NCBI RefSeq assembly: GCF_034479515.1
Contig: NZ_CP140152.1
Location: 5,580,001-5,644,000 of the forward strand
Length of the DNA stretch: 64,000 bases
Reading direction: 5' to 3'
Source: Duganella zoogloeoides
GTDB lineage: Bacteria; Pseudomonadota; Gammaproteobacteria; Burkholderiales; Burkholderiaceae_D
The position numbers and the translations under genes were made by a program. Of the stretch, positions 1-10,346 are shown in pieces (the first letter of the stretch is position 1; the number at the start of each line of letters is the position of its first letter). The notes under the pieces were generated by a model. The model saw nothing but the letters and a program-made list of their open reading frames with translations, searched no databases and was not told where the DNA came from.

Positions 1-1509
1 GTCGCGCGCATCGCACAGCGCCGTGCAGGCGTTCCAGAACTCCTGGGTGTTCGATTGGTAGGCCACGTCTTCGAGCTGGTTGCCGATCTTGCCGTTCCTG
101 ATCTCGAAATACAGCTGGCCGCCGAACTGGAAGTTGTAGCGCTGCTGGTCGATCGAGAACGAGCCGCGGCCGAGGATGTAAATCCCCTTCTTGACATCCT
201 TGACCATCTCGTCGGGCGTCAGCTGCTTCTTGCCCGCCGCCAGGGAGACGTTGGGCATGCGCTGGAACTGCACGCTGCTCCAGCTGTCCGCGTACGAGCA
301 GCCTTGCGATTCCTTCTCGCCGATGACGTGAGCCTGGTCGCGCGTGGCCTGGTAGTTGACCAGGATGCCGTCCTTGATGATGTCCCAGCGCTTGGCCGGC
401 ACTCCCTCGTCGTCGTAACCGACGCAACCGAGCGACGCCGCGGTGGTGCGATCCGCGATGAAGTTGACGATATCGGAGCCGTACTTGAATTTCTTGCTTT
501 GCCACTTGTCGAGCGTGGCAAAGCTGGTGCCGGCGTAGTTGGCTTCGTAGCCGAGCACGCGGTCCAGTTCCGTCGCGTGGCCCACCGACTCGTGGATGGT
601 CAGGAACAGGTGTTCGGGCGAGAGCACCAGGTCGTACTTGCCCGGCTCCACCGACTTGGCGGTGAGCTTTTCGCGCGCCTGGCGCCCGGCCGCACGGGCG
701 TCCTCGATCAGGTCATACGAACCGTTGTACAGCGTGGTCACGCCGCCGGCCGCCTTGAGCTTGTGCTCGGGACGGGCGTCGAAGAATTCATAACCCATCG
801 CCACCGGCGACGACAATCCATCGCGGGTACGGAAGCGGTTACTGGCCTTGTCCACGGCAGTGGCGGTGAACGGCGACCACAAACGGTGCAAGTCCTGGTC
901 GATGTAGGAGCCGTCGGTGGACGCAAAATACTTTTGCTGGTTGACCTGGAACAGGTTGGCCTGCATGAAGTTGGCGCCCGCTTCCAGGCCGGCCTTGTTG
1001 GCGGCGATCAGCAGTTCTGCCTTTTCCTTGATGGGCACCGCGCGCCAGTCCTTCTTGAACGGCGTGGCCCATGCCACGTCGCCCACGCCCTTGACGGGCG
1101 CCAGCACCACGGGTTCGAGCTGCAGCTTCGCATTGGCGCGGGCAATCGCCACGGCCTGGCGCGCGGCGTCGGCCACCGAGTCGAGCGTCATCACGTTGGT
1201 CGAGCAAAAGCCGTAGGCGCCGCCGGCGATCACGCGCACACCCACGCCGGACGACTCGGTGTTGACGATGTCTTCCACGTTGAGGTCGCGCGTGGTGATG
1301 AACTGGTTCAGGTAGCGGCCGATGCGCACGTCGCAGTAGCTGGCGCCGGCCTTGGTGGCCGCGTTGAGGGCGGCGTCGGCCAGCGACTTCTTGAACTGCA
1401 CGGCCATTGGGCTCAGCAACTCGTCGGCGGCGATGGCGTTACCGAAAACGGGGATCAGCAAGCTGCCGCCGGCGGCGGCGCTGACCTTTAAAAATGAACG
1501 TCGTTCCAC
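1..1509 (-). CDS. Tat-exported TldD-family metalloprotease, second copy (3' end outside window)
   Basis: TldD-family proteins are metalloproteases that act with a TldE/PmbA partner on unfolded or modified peptides. The coding frame runs leftward off the window edge, leaving 503 codons of about 545. The metal-binding HExxxH motif is seen as HESVGH near residue 305. I chose a GTG start at 1507-1509 because GGAG lies six bases upstream (1515-1518) and because it gives the N-terminus MERRSFLK followed by a hydrophobic stretch ending in AIA, a good twin-arginine signal. The protein is very similar throughout to the product of 2885-4522, so the two look like a duplication flanking the TldE-like gene. 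It lies 20 bases after that gene and is probably co-transcribed with it. The substrate is unknown. Confidence 0.88.
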   Translation of the reverse strand, partial: MERRSFLKVSAAAGGSLLIPVFGNAIAADELLSPMAVQFKKSLADAALNAATKAGASYCDVRIGRYLNQFITTRDLNVEDIVNTESSGVGVRVIAGGAYGFCSTNVMTLDSVADAARQAVAIARANAKLQLEPVVLAPVKGVGDVAWATPFKKDWRAVPIKEKAELLIAANKAGLEAGANFMQANLFQVNQQKYFASTDGSYIDQDLHRLWSPFTATAVDKASNRFRTRDGLSSPVAMGYEFFDARPEHKLKAAGGVTTLYNGSYDLIEDARAAGRQAREKLTAKSVEPGKYDLVLSPEHLFLTIHESVGHATELDRVLGYEANYAGTSFATLDKWQSKKFKYGSDIVNFIADRTTAASLGCVGYDDEGVPAKRWDIIKDGILVNYQATRDQAHVIGEKESQGCSYADSWSSVQFQRMPNVSLAAGKKQLTPDEMVKDVKKGIYILGRGSFSIDQQRYNFQFGGQLYFEIRNGKIGNQLEDVAYQSNTQEFWNACTALCDARD

Positions 1510-1529
1510 TGATACTCCAAAAGTCTGTT

Positions 1530-2867
1530 TTAAACCGCGTCCGACAGCGACGTGAAATTGAAATCGCGCACGCGCATGGCCGGCACCAGCAACTGGTACG
1601 GCGATTCGTCGCCCGACAGGATTTCCGGCCGGCCCAGTTCATCGATATTGTTCAACATCGATACCGGGCTTTCGTTGAAGCGGAAGTTCTTGATCGGGTG
1701 CTTGATCTTGCCGTTCTCGATATAGAACGTGCCGTCGCGCGTCAAGCCCGTGAGCAGCACCGACTGCGGATCGACCATGCGGATATACCAGGTGCGCGTG
1801 ACCAGCACCCCTTTTTTAGTATTCGCAATCAGCTCCTCGGTGGATTTGTTGGTGCCGGCCATGATGATGTTGCCGGGCGCCCCCACTGCGCGCTGGCCCT
1901 GCTTCTTGGCCCAGTACATCGAGTAATTGAGATCCTGGACGCGGCCATTCTTGATCAGGTCCTGGCGTTCGCGCGCCAGCATCGAGCCGCCATCCCACGG
2001 CAGCACGGCCACGTTGGCGTCCCACGGATCGGACCACACGTTGACCTGCTGGTCGAACAGCTTTTCGCCCTTGCGGTTGCCACCGCCTTTTTTCGACAGG
2101 AAGCTGCGGCCCTCGTCGGCCTCGCGCGCACCGAAGTCGTTGAACATATAGGCCAGGATGTCGGACGTGGCGGCCGGTTCGAGCACCACCGTGTAGCGGC
2201 CCGGTTCCAGCGCCTTGGCTTCCACCGAGCGCAAGGCTTTTTCGATGGCGACGTTGGACGCTTCACGCGCGTCGAATTTCGATGCATCGCCCACGCTGCG
2301 CTTGGCCCAGCCGGAACCGCGCCCGTCTTCGGTGCGCACCGTAATGGTGAAGTCCAGTCCGGTATCGCGCTGGAAGCCGAAGACGCCGTTGGAGTTGGCC
2401 ACCGCCGTGAACTTGGCGCTGTCGGCAAAAAAGCCCGCTGCCACCAGCTTGTTCTTGCGGCTGTTCTCGATGCTGTAGGCGGCCACCTGGGCGCGGAATT
2501 CCGGGTCGATGTCGGCGGTCTTCTGGAAGAACGTTTCGCTGGCCTTGTACTGCTGTTTCGATGGCGTGGGCATGAACTCCGGGTTGTCCGGCGCCAGGCG
2601 CGCCAGCTCCTCGGCGCGGCGCACCGCGCGCTCGATCGACTTGTCGTCGAACTCATTGATGGTGGCGATGCCCTGCTTGTTGCCGAAGGCGACCGCGATC
2701 GCCAGTTCGGTGTTTTCGATCAGGCCAGCAGTGGAGACGGCGTTGCGCGCATAGCGGATATTGCCATTGCGGCTGCCGGTCAGGCTCACTTCGCACTGGT
2801 CGGCGCTGGTCAGCGCCAGCACCTTGTCGCAAATGCGTTTGGCGTCGTCCTGGTTGAGGTTTTTCAT
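1530..2867 (-). CDS. TldE/PmbA-like protein, cytoplasmic-type N-terminus
   Basis: The 445-residue product belongs to the PmbA/TldE half of the TldD-TldE protease pair. In that pair TldD carries the metal site and TldE is the catalytically silent partner. No HExxH or HExxxH motif is visible, as expected. It begins MKNLNQDD with no signal peptide or membrane segment. The ATG at 2865-2867 is preceded by GGAGAAGA. It sits 17 bases after one TldD-like gene and 20 bases before another, so all three are likely one transcript. Unlike both neighbours it lacks a twin-arginine signal, so either it stays in the cytoplasm or it is carried out bound to a partner. The family call is firm; the pairing is inferred from context. 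Confidence 0.88.
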   Translation of the reverse strand: MKNLNQDDAKRICDKVLALTSADQCEVSLTGSRNGNIRYARNAVSTAGLIENTELAIAVAFGNKQGIATINEFDDKSIERAVRRAEELARLAPDNPEFMPTPSKQQYKASETFFQKTADIDPEFRAQVAAYSIENSRKNKLVAAGFFADSAKFTAVANSNGVFGFQRDTGLDFTITVRTEDGRGSGWAKRSVGDASKFDAREASNVAIEKALRSVEAKALEPGRYTVVLEPAATSDILAYMFNDFGAREADEGRSFLSKKGGGNRKGEKLFDQQVNVWSDPWDANVAVLPWDGGSMLARERQDLIKNGRVQDLNYSMYWAKKQGQRAVGAPGNIIMAGTNKSTEELIANTKKGVLVTRTWYIRMVDPQSVLLTGLTRDGTFYIENGKIKHPIKNFRFNESPVSMLNNIDELGRPEILSGDESPYQLLVPAMRVRDFNFTSLSDAV

Positions 2868-2884
2868 TGTCTTCTTCTCCAGGC

Positions 2885-4522
2885 TCAGGCGATCTTGCGC
2901 GCAGTGTTAATCACGTTAATGCCGTTGAAGCGGGTGGTACTCGCCCCGTGCGACACCACCGACACCTGCGAAGGCTGGCCCTTGCCGTCGAAGAAGGAGC
3001 CGCCCATGCGCCAATCGCGCTCGTCGCACATGGCGGTGCAGGCATTCCAGAATTCCTGGGTATTCGACTGGTAGGCCACGTCTTCGAGCATCTGGCCGAT
3101 CTTGCCGTTCTTGATCTCGTAGTACAGCTGGCCGCCGAACTGGAAGTTGTAGCGCTGCTGGTCGATCGAGAACGAACCGTCGCCCACGATATAGATGCCC
3201 TTCTTGACGTCCTTGACCATCTCGTCCGGGGTAAGTCGCTTTTTACCGGCCTGCAGCGACACATTGGGCATGCGCTGGAACTGCACGCTGCTCCAGTTGT
3301 CGGCGTACGAGCAGCCGTGCGATTCCTTCTCGCCGATGATGGCTGCCTGGTCGCGCGTGGCCTGGTAGTTGACCAGGATGCCGTCCTTGATGATGTCCCA
3401 GCGCTTGCACGGCACACCCTCGTCGTCGTAACCCACGTTGGCCAGCGAGCCTGGCGTGGTCTTGTCGGCGACGATGTTGACGATATCGGAGCCGTACTTG
3501 AATTTCTTGGTTTCCCACTTGTCGAGCGTGGCGAAGCTGGTGCCGGCGTAGTTGGCCTCGTAACCGAGCACGCGATCGAGTTCGGTCGGGTGCCCCACCG
3601 ATTCGTGGATGGTCAGCCACAGGTGTTCGGGCGAGAGCACCAGGTCGTATTTGCCCGGCTCCACCGACTTGGCGGTGAGCTTCTGCCTGGCCTGTTTGCC
3701 GGCCGCGCGCGCATCTTCGATCAGGTCATAGGACTTGGTGTACAGCGTGGTCACGCCACCGGCTGCCTTGACCTTGTGCTCGGGGCGTGCGTCCAGGTAT
3801 TCGTAGCCCATGCCCACCGGCGCCGACAGGCCCTGGCGGGTGCGGAACTTGTTGCTCTTCTGGTCCACGGCGGTGGCGTATACCGGCATCCACAAGCGGT
3901 GCACGTCCTGGTCGATATACGAGCCGTCGGTGGATGCGAAGTATTTTTGCTGGTTCACCTGGAACAGCATCGACTGCATGAAGCTCGCGCCGCCGTCCAT
4001 GCCGGCCTTGTTGGCGGTGATCAGCAGCTCGGCCTTTTCCTTGATCGGCACCGTGCGCCAGTCCTTGACGATGGGCGTGGCCCACGCCACTTCGCCCAGG
4101 CTTTTCACCGGCGCCAGCACGACAGGTTCGGTTTGCAGCTTGGCGTTGGCGCGGGCAATCGCCACGGCCTGGCGCGCGGCGCCTGCCACGCCGTCGGGTG
4201 TCATGTCGTTGGTGGCGGCAAAGCCGTAGGCGCCGCCGGCGATCACGCGCACGCCCACGCCGGCCGATTCGGTGTTGACCACGTTGTCCACGTTGAGATC
4301 GCGCGTGGTGATGAACTGGTTCAGGTAGCGGCCCACGCGCACGTCGCAGTAACTGGCGCCGGCCTGGGTGGCGGCCGTCATCGCGGTATCGGCCAGCATT
4401 TTCTTGAACTGCAGGGCGACCGGGTTGAGTAATTCTTCGGCCGCGATGGCGCGGCCAAAAGCAGGCAGCAACATCGTGCCCAGCGCCAGACTACCAATGT
4501 TGAGGAATGCACGTCGTTCCAT
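2885..4522 (-). CDS. Tat-exported TldD-family metalloprotease, first copy
   Basis: A 545-residue TldD-like metalloprotease and the first gene of the three-gene set. The HExxxH metal motif appears as HESVGH at about residue 305, followed by the conserved PTELDR. The N-terminus MERRAFLN is followed by about 18 hydrophobic residues and AIA, fitting a twin-arginine signal (RRxFLK-like). Two adjacent ATG codons are possible. I prefer the inner one at 4520-4522, because GGAGAG at 4526-4531 touches the outer ATG but is correctly spaced for the inner one. An upstream extension to 4612 is open but has no start signal. E. coli TldD is cytoplasmic and about 480 residues; the extra length here is mostly the export signal and loops. 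Confidence 0.9.
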   Translation of the reverse strand: MERRAFLNIGSLALGTMLLPAFGRAIAAEELLNPVALQFKKMLADTAMTAATQAGASYCDVRVGRYLNQFITTRDLNVDNVVNTESAGVGVRVIAGGAYGFAATNDMTPDGVAGAARQAVAIARANAKLQTEPVVLAPVKSLGEVAWATPIVKDWRTVPIKEKAELLITANKAGMDGGASFMQSMLFQVNQQKYFASTDGSYIDQDVHRLWMPVYATAVDQKSNKFRTRQGLSAPVGMGYEYLDARPEHKVKAAGGVTTLYTKSYDLIEDARAAGKQARQKLTAKSVEPGKYDLVLSPEHLWLTIHESVGHPTELDRVLGYEANYAGTSFATLDKWETKKFKYGSDIVNIVADKTTPGSLANVGYDDEGVPCKRWDIIKDGILVNYQATRDQAAIIGEKESHGCSYADNWSSVQFQRMPNVSLQAGKKRLTPDEMVKDVKKGIYIVGDGSFSIDQQRYNFQFGGQLYYEIKNGKIGQMLEDVAYQSNTQEFWNACTAMCDERDWRMGGSFFDGKGQPSQVSVVSHGASTTRFNGINVINTARKIA

Positions 4523-4816
4523 CATCTCTCCAAATGTGAGACAGGAGCACCTCGCAAAACCCTTGTGGGATGGTTCGAGGTTTCCCTGATTCGGGCCAGC
4601 CGCCCTGGGCAACAGAAAGGCAATATTAGCGCCTGATTAACGATAGGGATAGCAATATGTATGCCATCTGCCACAGCGATACACTGCGTTACAAGCGGCG
4701 CCACACTTGTGCGTTTTTTACGCGGGCGCCGATTCGCTTGACCTGCGTGCGCTCCTCGCCCATGATCGCGCAGGGCGGCCGCACGGCGCCGCCATTGACC
4801 CCTCAGGAGACCGAGT

Positions 4817-5635
<819 letters not shown>

Positions 5636-5645
5636 GTGTTATGCC

Positions 5646-5668
5646 GGCCGGGGATGCTCCCCCCGGCC
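5646..5668. terminator. GC-rich hairpin between convergent genes
   Basis: GGCCGGGG at 5646-5653 pairs perfectly with CCCCGGCC at 5661-5668 around a short loop. It lies between the convergent methyltransferase-like gene and cheB, directly next to the cheB stop codon. There is no T-run on either side, so if it stops transcription it is not a textbook intrinsic terminator. Confidence 0.4.
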
Positions 5669-6739
5669 TCAGCCCAGCTGCTGCAAGATCTCGCGGTAGA
5701 TTGCCGTCAACGGCACCGATTTTTCCACCGCCCCGCGCTTGACCGCCTCCTTCGGCATGCCGTACACCACGCACGACGCCTCGTCCTGCGCCACGGTGCG
5801 CGCGCCCGCCTTGAGCATCTCCAGCAGGCCTGCCGCGCCGTCGTCCCCCATCCCCGTCATGATCACGCCCAGCGCATTGGCGCCGGCCGCGCGCGCGGTC
5901 GAGCGGAACAGCACGTCCACCGATGGCCGGTGGCGATTGACCAGCGGACCATCGACCACCTCGACAAAATACTGTGCACCATTGCGGCGCAGGAGCATGT
6001 GCTTGCCGCCGGGCGCGATCAGCACCTGGCCTTGCAGCACGCGGTCGTTATTGGCCGCTTCCTTGACGCGCACCTCGCATACGCTGTCGAGCCGCGCAGC
6101 AAAGGCGGCGGTGAATTTCTCAGGCATGTGCTGCACCACCACGATCCCGGGGCAAACACGCGGCAGCGACGTAAGCACTTCTTCCAGCGCCTGGGTGCCA
6201 CCGGTGGAGGTGCCGATCGCCACGATCCGTTCGGTGGTCGCGGTCATGGGTCGCGTATCGCCCAGCGACAGCACCGCATCCGCATTGAGCTTGGCGGTTA
6301 CCGGTGGCAATGGCGCATGGTGCGCGGACTTGACCACGTGGGCGCCGGCAGCCGTGCGCACGGCCGATACCAGTTCGTCCGAGCTGTCGTACAAAAACTG
6401 CTTGAGGTCCAGGCGCGGCTTGGTGATGACGGCCACGGCGCCAGCGGTCAAGGCTTCGACCGAGGTCTGCGCGCCCTTCTCGGTGAGCGTGGAGCAGATC
6501 ACCACGGGCGTGGGCCGCTCGGCCATGATCTTGCGCAGGAACGAGATGCCGTCCATCTTCGGCATTTCGACATCGAGCACGATGACGTCGGGCCACTGCA
6601 TCTTCATCCGCTCGATCGCCAAGAGCGGGTTGGCCACGGCATAAGTGACGGTGATGCCCGGCGCGGCGTTGAGCAGCCCGCTGAGCACCTGCCGCACCAC
6701 GGCCGAATCGTCGACGATCATGACCTTGATGTCGTTCAT
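5669..6739 (-). CDS. cheB: chemotaxis protein-glutamate methylesterase CheB
   Basis: CheB removes methyl groups from chemoreceptor glutamates when phosphorylated by CheA. The 356-residue protein has an N-terminal receiver domain (VDDS near residue 10, phospho-acceptor Asp56 in VLDVEMP) and a C-terminal methylesterase domain. That domain has the catalytic serine in IGTSTGG, the histidine in VVQHMP and the aspartate in GMGDDGA. Its ATG overlaps the cheR stop codon (ATGA), so the two are translationally coupled. It is the last gene of the leftward chemosensory operon. All catalytic residues are present. Confidence 0.97.
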   Translation of the reverse strand: MNDIKVMIVDDSAVVRQVLSGLLNAAPGITVTYAVANPLLAIERMKMQWPDVIVLDVEMPKMDGISFLRKIMAERPTPVVICSTLTEKGAQTSVEALTAGAVAVITKPRLDLKQFLYDSSDELVSAVRTAAGAHVVKSAHHAPLPPVTAKLNADAVLSLGDTRPMTATTERIVAIGTSTGGTQALEEVLTSLPRVCPGIVVVQHMPEKFTAAFAARLDSVCEVRVKEAANNDRVLQGQVLIAPGGKHMLLRRNGAQYFVEVVDGPLVNRHRPSVDVLFRSTARAAGANALGVIMTGMGDDGAAGLLEMLKAGARTVAQDEASCVVYGMPKEAVKRGAVEKSVPLTAIYREILQQLG

Positions 6740-7554
6740 TGCTGGTCCTTGCGATACACCGATGGCGCCACCGGCGACAGCGTGTCGTTGATGTCGTTCA
6801 GGGTTTCCGAATGCCCGATCAGGAAATGGCCACCGGGCCGCAACAGCGCCAGCAGGCGCGCCACCACCTGGCGCTTGGTGTCGAGATTAAAATAGATCAT
6901 TACATTCCGCAGGAAGATCACGTCGAACTGGCCCAATGCGGGCAGCGCCTGATTCAGGTTCACCTGCTGGAATTGTACCCGCTGGCGCAGCGGGCGCTCG
7001 ATCAGCATGGTGCCCTCCTCGCTGCCCTGGCCCCGCAGGCAAAAACGCTTCAGGTAGCCGATCGGCATCTGGCTGGCGCGTTCGAGCGGATAGTGGCCGT
7101 TGCGCGCCCGTTGCAGCACGCGGGTGCTGATGTCGGTGCCCAGCACTTCCCAGGCGGCGTCGCCCAGCACGTCGGCCAGCACCATGGCGATGCTGTAGGC
7201 TTCCTCGCCGCTGGAGCTGGCCGCGCTCCACACGCGCAGCCCGCGGCCCCGGCCGCGATCGCGCGCGTCTTCCGCCAGTTGGCGCAGCAGCTGGAAGTGC
7301 TTCGGTTCGCGGAAAAAATAGGTTTCATTGGTGGTGAGCAGGTCGATCGCCACTTGCAGCTCGGCCGGGTCACTGCGGCTTTGCAGCAGCCGCAAATAGT
7401 CGCCGTAACTGGCCAGCCGGTGGTGCGCCAGGCGCTTGGCCAGGCGCCCGCTCACCAGCGCCTGTTTGCCGTCCGACATGCTGATGCCGGCGGCGTCGTA
7501 AATAAAGCGCTGGAACTGGGAGAATTCGCGGTCGGTCAGGGCTGCTGCGGTCAT
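6736..7554 (-). CDS. cheR: chemotaxis protein methyltransferase CheR
   Basis: CheR methylates receptor glutamates using SAM, opposing CheB. The 272-residue protein has the small N-terminal all-alpha domain (about residues 1-75) and then the SAM-binding domain, with [21 protein letters not shown] and FLRNVMIYF motifs. The start is the ATG at 7552-7554, which overlaps the cheW stop codon as ATGA. The open frame extends further upstream through cheW, but that extension is an out-of-frame reading of cheW. The single receptor in this operon lacks an NWETF-type C-terminal tether, so CheR must dock without it. Confidence 0.96.
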   Translation of the reverse strand: MTAAALTDREFSQFQRFIYDAAGISMSDGKQALVSGRLAKRLAHHRLASYGDYLRLLQSRSDPAELQVAIDLLTTNETYFFREPKHFQLLRQLAEDARDRGRGRGLRVWSAASSSGEEAYSIAMVLADVLGDAAWEVLGTDISTRVLQRARNGHYPLERASQMPIGYLKRFCLRGQGSEEGTMLIERPLRQRVQFQQVNLNQALPALGQFDVIFLRNVMIYFNLDTKRQVVARLLALLRPGGHFLIGHSETLNDINDTLSPVAPSVYRKDQQ

Positions 7555-8084
7555 GGGCTGGCACGGGAACTGGCCGTGGCCAGCGGCACGGCATGGCGGG
7601 AGAGTTCCACCACCTCGCCGGTGGACAGCACCCGTTCGAGCGCCAGCAGGATCACGAAGCGCCCCTGGCATTTGGCGATGCCGGCGATGAAGTCGGCGCG
7701 GATACGGGCCCCGAACGGCGGCGCCGCTTCGATGTCGGCCGGTTCGATTTCCACCACCGCGTTCACCGCATCGACCATCATGCCCAGCACCTGCTTGCCT
7801 TCGCCATCGTCGATCTCGGCGATGATGATCGACGTGCGCTTGCCGATGGCCGCCACGCCGCGCCCGAAGCGCGCCGACAGGTCGATCACCGGCACTACCG
7901 CGCCGCGCAGGTTGATCACGCCGCGCACGCAGTCGGGCATCATCGGCACGGTGGCGGTGCCCGCGTATTCGATGATTTCCTTGACGTGCAGGATGCCGAC
8001 CGCGAACCGTTCCTCGCCCAGCAGGAAGGTCAGGTACTGGGTGGGCAGGGGCTCGGCGCCGTGCTTGGTGATGGCAAGGTTCAT
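7551..8084 (-). CDS. cheW: chemotaxis adaptor protein CheW
   Basis: CheW couples receptors to the CheA kinase. The 177-residue protein consists of a single CheW/SH3-like domain with the typical YLTFLLGEERFAVGI start and the VRGVINLRGAVVPVIDL core, plus a short tail. I chose the ATG at 8082-8084 because GGAGAA lies seven bases upstream. A second ATG at 8097-8099 overlapping the cheA stop (TGATG) would add five residues and cannot be excluded. It sits between cheA and cheR and is translationally coupled to cheR. Confidence 0.94.
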   Translation of the reverse strand: MNLAITKHGAEPLPTQYLTFLLGEERFAVGILHVKEIIEYAGTATVPMMPDCVRGVINLRGAVVPVIDLSARFGRGVAAIGKRTSIIIAEIDDGEGKQVLGMMVDAVNAVVEIEPADIEAAPPFGARIRADFIAGIAKCQGRFVILLALERVLSTGEVVELSRHAVPLATASSRASP

Positions 8085-8098
8085 GGCGGTGTTCTCCA

Positions 8099-10336
8099 TC
8101 AGACGGCCAGGGCAGGCAATGCGGGGGCGGCGGCGCCACGGCCGTCCACGGCCTGCAGCAATGCACCGACGTCGAGTATCAGCGCCACGTCGCCGCTACC
8201 GAGGATGGTGGAGCCGCTGATGCAGCGCACTTCGCTGAAGATGGGACTGAGAGGCTTGATCACGGTCTGGAATTCGCCGAGCAGCATATCGACCACCAGC
8301 CCCGCGCGCACCTTGCCGAAGCGCAGCACCACGATGCTCTCGCGCCGCGTGGGCGCGCCGGCGATATGGAACAGCGAGCGCAGGCGGATAAACGGCAGCA
8401 CCTGGCCGCGCAGGTTGCTGTAGTCCTGCCCCGGCTCGGCGGCGAACTCGATGCATTCCTCGATGGTGTCGAGCGGGATCACGAACACGGACGACCCCAC
8501 CTGCACCAGGAAGCCGTCGATGATGGCCAGCGTAAGGGGCAGGCGTACGGTGACGGTGGCGCCCTGCCCTTCAACGCTGCGGACATCGACGCTGCCGCGC
8601 AAGGCGGTGATGTTGCGCTTGACGACATCCATGCCCACCCCGCGCCCGGACAGGTTGGTAATCGTCTCGGCGGTGGAAAAGCCGGCTTCGAAAATCAGGT
8701 TGTAGATTTCGGCATCGGTGAGCTTGCGCTCCGGATCCACCAGGCTGCGCTCGATGGCCTTGGCCAGGATTTTCTCCTTGCGCAGGCCGCCGCCGTCGTC
8801 GCTCACTTCGATCACGATGCTGCCCGATTCGTGGAACGCGTTCAGCGTGATCATGCCGCGCGCCGGTTTGCCGGCAGCCACGCGCACGGCGGCCGGCTCG
8901 ATGCCGTGGTCCATGGCGTTGCGCACCAGGTGCATCAGCGGGTCGCCGATCTTCTCCACCACCGTCTTGTCCAGTTCCGCATCCTCGCCATCGACCGCCA
9001 GGCCGATGTCCTTGCCCAGCTCGCGCGCCACGTCGTGCACCACGCGCTGGAAGCGGTTGAAGGTGGCGCCGATTTTCACCATGCGCAGTTCCAGCGCGGC
9101 GTCGCGCACCTGCTCCACCAGGTTCGATACCGTGGATGTCGCTTCCAGCAGTTCGGCGTTGTGCAGGCGCAGGCCGATCACGCTGGTGCGCGCGCCGGCG
9201 ATGATCAATTCGCCCACCAGGTCGATCAGGCGATCGAGCTTGTCGGAATCGACCCGGACCGAGCGGTTTTCCTGGGCCTTTTGTTCGACCACCTGCTTTT
9301 GCCGCGTGAGCGCCGCCTCCACCACCACCGGCGCCACCTGGCCGGCAGCGACCAGGATGCTGCCCAGGCGCTGCGGCGCCTCCTGCGCCGGCTGCGCGCC
9401 CGCTTTCCCCTGCGCCTCCGGTGGTTGGGATTGCTGCGACTGCTGCGCCAGCGCCGCTGCCAGCTCGGCGGCCGTCACGCTGCCGCACTGCACCAGCATT
9501 TCGCCCAGTCGGGCCGGATTTTCCGGCAGCGCGCGGATCAGTTCCACGTACTCGGACACCTTGCCGCGCGGCGCCACCAGGCGGATCTCGCAGTCGTCCT
9601 GCACGAATTCGAACACGCCCAGGATCGCCGCGCGGTCGGCCGTGCTCTCGAAGGCGATCTCGAAGCCGAGATAACAGAGTTCCGCGTCCATCTCGTCGGC
9701 CGCCGGCAGCGCATCGGCCACGGTGGCCATGCCGGCGATGCGGCCCAGCCGCGCCAGGTAGCGCAGGAACGCGATCGGGTCCATGCCGTTTTGCAGCACG
9801 CCGGCGCCGAACCGCAGCGAGATATGCCAGTAGTCGCTGTCGCCGTCACTTGCCTCCTGCCCCATGCGCTCCACGTCCGGTTCCGGCCGCACTGTCAATG
9901 ACTGCTCCGCCAGCGATTGCGCCGGTTCGTCACCTGTGCCCATGCGCCGCCGCAGCTGCAGCAGCAGGCGTTCGCCCTCGGGTGCGGTGTCCGGGTCGGC
10001 CTCGTATTGGCCCGCCGCCAGGCCGTCGGTCATGCTCGACAGATGGTCGCAGCAGGCCAGCAGCAGCGCCACCATGTCGTCGTCGATCACCGCGCGGCCG
10101 TCGCGCACGGCGTCGAGCAGGCTTTCCACCACGTGGGTGAACGCCACCATGTGATCAAGGCTGAACAGGCCAGCCGAACCCTTGATGGTGTGGGCGGCGC
10201 GGAAGATGGCGTTGATCGCCTCGCCCTGGTCACCCAAATCCTGGGACAGGTCGATATTGAGCAGCGCGTGCTCCATGTCGGCCAGCAGCTCGCGGCTTTC
10301 GGTGATGAAGGTTTGCAGCGCCTGGTCCAGGTTCAT
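8099..10336 (-). CDS. cheA: chemotaxis histidine kinase CheA
   Basis: CheA is the sensor kinase that phosphorylates CheY and CheB. The 745 residues run as follows. A P1 phosphotransfer domain holds His49 in AAHTIKGSAG. A long middle region follows to about residue 350. Then come the P3 dimerisation helix (DKLDRLIDLVGELI), a P4 ATPase domain with N-box HLVRNAMDHG and glycine boxes DDGGG and GRGVGMD, and a C-terminal CheW-like P5. All kinase motifs are intact. The linker contains two copies of an LGxxLVxxGxV motif at about residues 275-298 and 322-346, which is unusual for CheA. The gene starts 10 bases after the STAS gene. Confidence 0.97.
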   Translation of the reverse strand: MNLDQALQTFITESRELLADMEHALLNIDLSQDLGDQGEAINAIFRAAHTIKGSAGLFSLDHMVAFTHVVESLLDAVRDGRAVIDDDMVALLLACCDHLSSMTDGLAAGQYEADPDTAPEGERLLLQLRRRMGTGDEPAQSLAEQSLTVRPEPDVERMGQEASDGDSDYWHISLRFGAGVLQNGMDPIAFLRYLARLGRIAGMATVADALPAADEMDAELCYLGFEIAFESTADRAAILGVFEFVQDDCEIRLVAPRGKVSEYVELIRALPENPARLGEMLVQCGSVTAAELAAALAQQSQQSQPPEAQGKAGAQPAQEAPQRLGSILVAAGQVAPVVVEAALTRQKQVVEQKAQENRSVRVDSDKLDRLIDLVGELIIAGARTSVIGLRLHNAELLEATSTVSNLVEQVRDAALELRMVKIGATFNRFQRVVHDVARELGKDIGLAVDGEDAELDKTVVEKIGDPLMHLVRNAMDHGIEPAAVRVAAGKPARGMITLNAFHESGSIVIEVSDDGGGLRKEKILAKAIERSLVDPERKLTDAEIYNLIFEAGFSTAETITNLSGRGVGMDVVKRNITALRGSVDVRSVEGQGATVTVRLPLTLAIIDGFLVQVGSSVFVIPLDTIEECIEFAAEPGQDYSNLRGQVLPFIRLRSLFHIAGAPTRRESIVVLRFGKVRAGLVVDMLLGEFQTVIKPLSPIFSEVRCISGSTILGSGDVALILDVGALLQAVDGRGAAAPALPALAV

Positions 10337-10346
10337 GGTGGACTCC

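Noticed and set aside
55..4432. Long + strand frames over the TldD/TldE genes that resemble each other
   Set aside because: Their similarity to each other only reflects the duplication of the TldD-like genes on the reverse strand.
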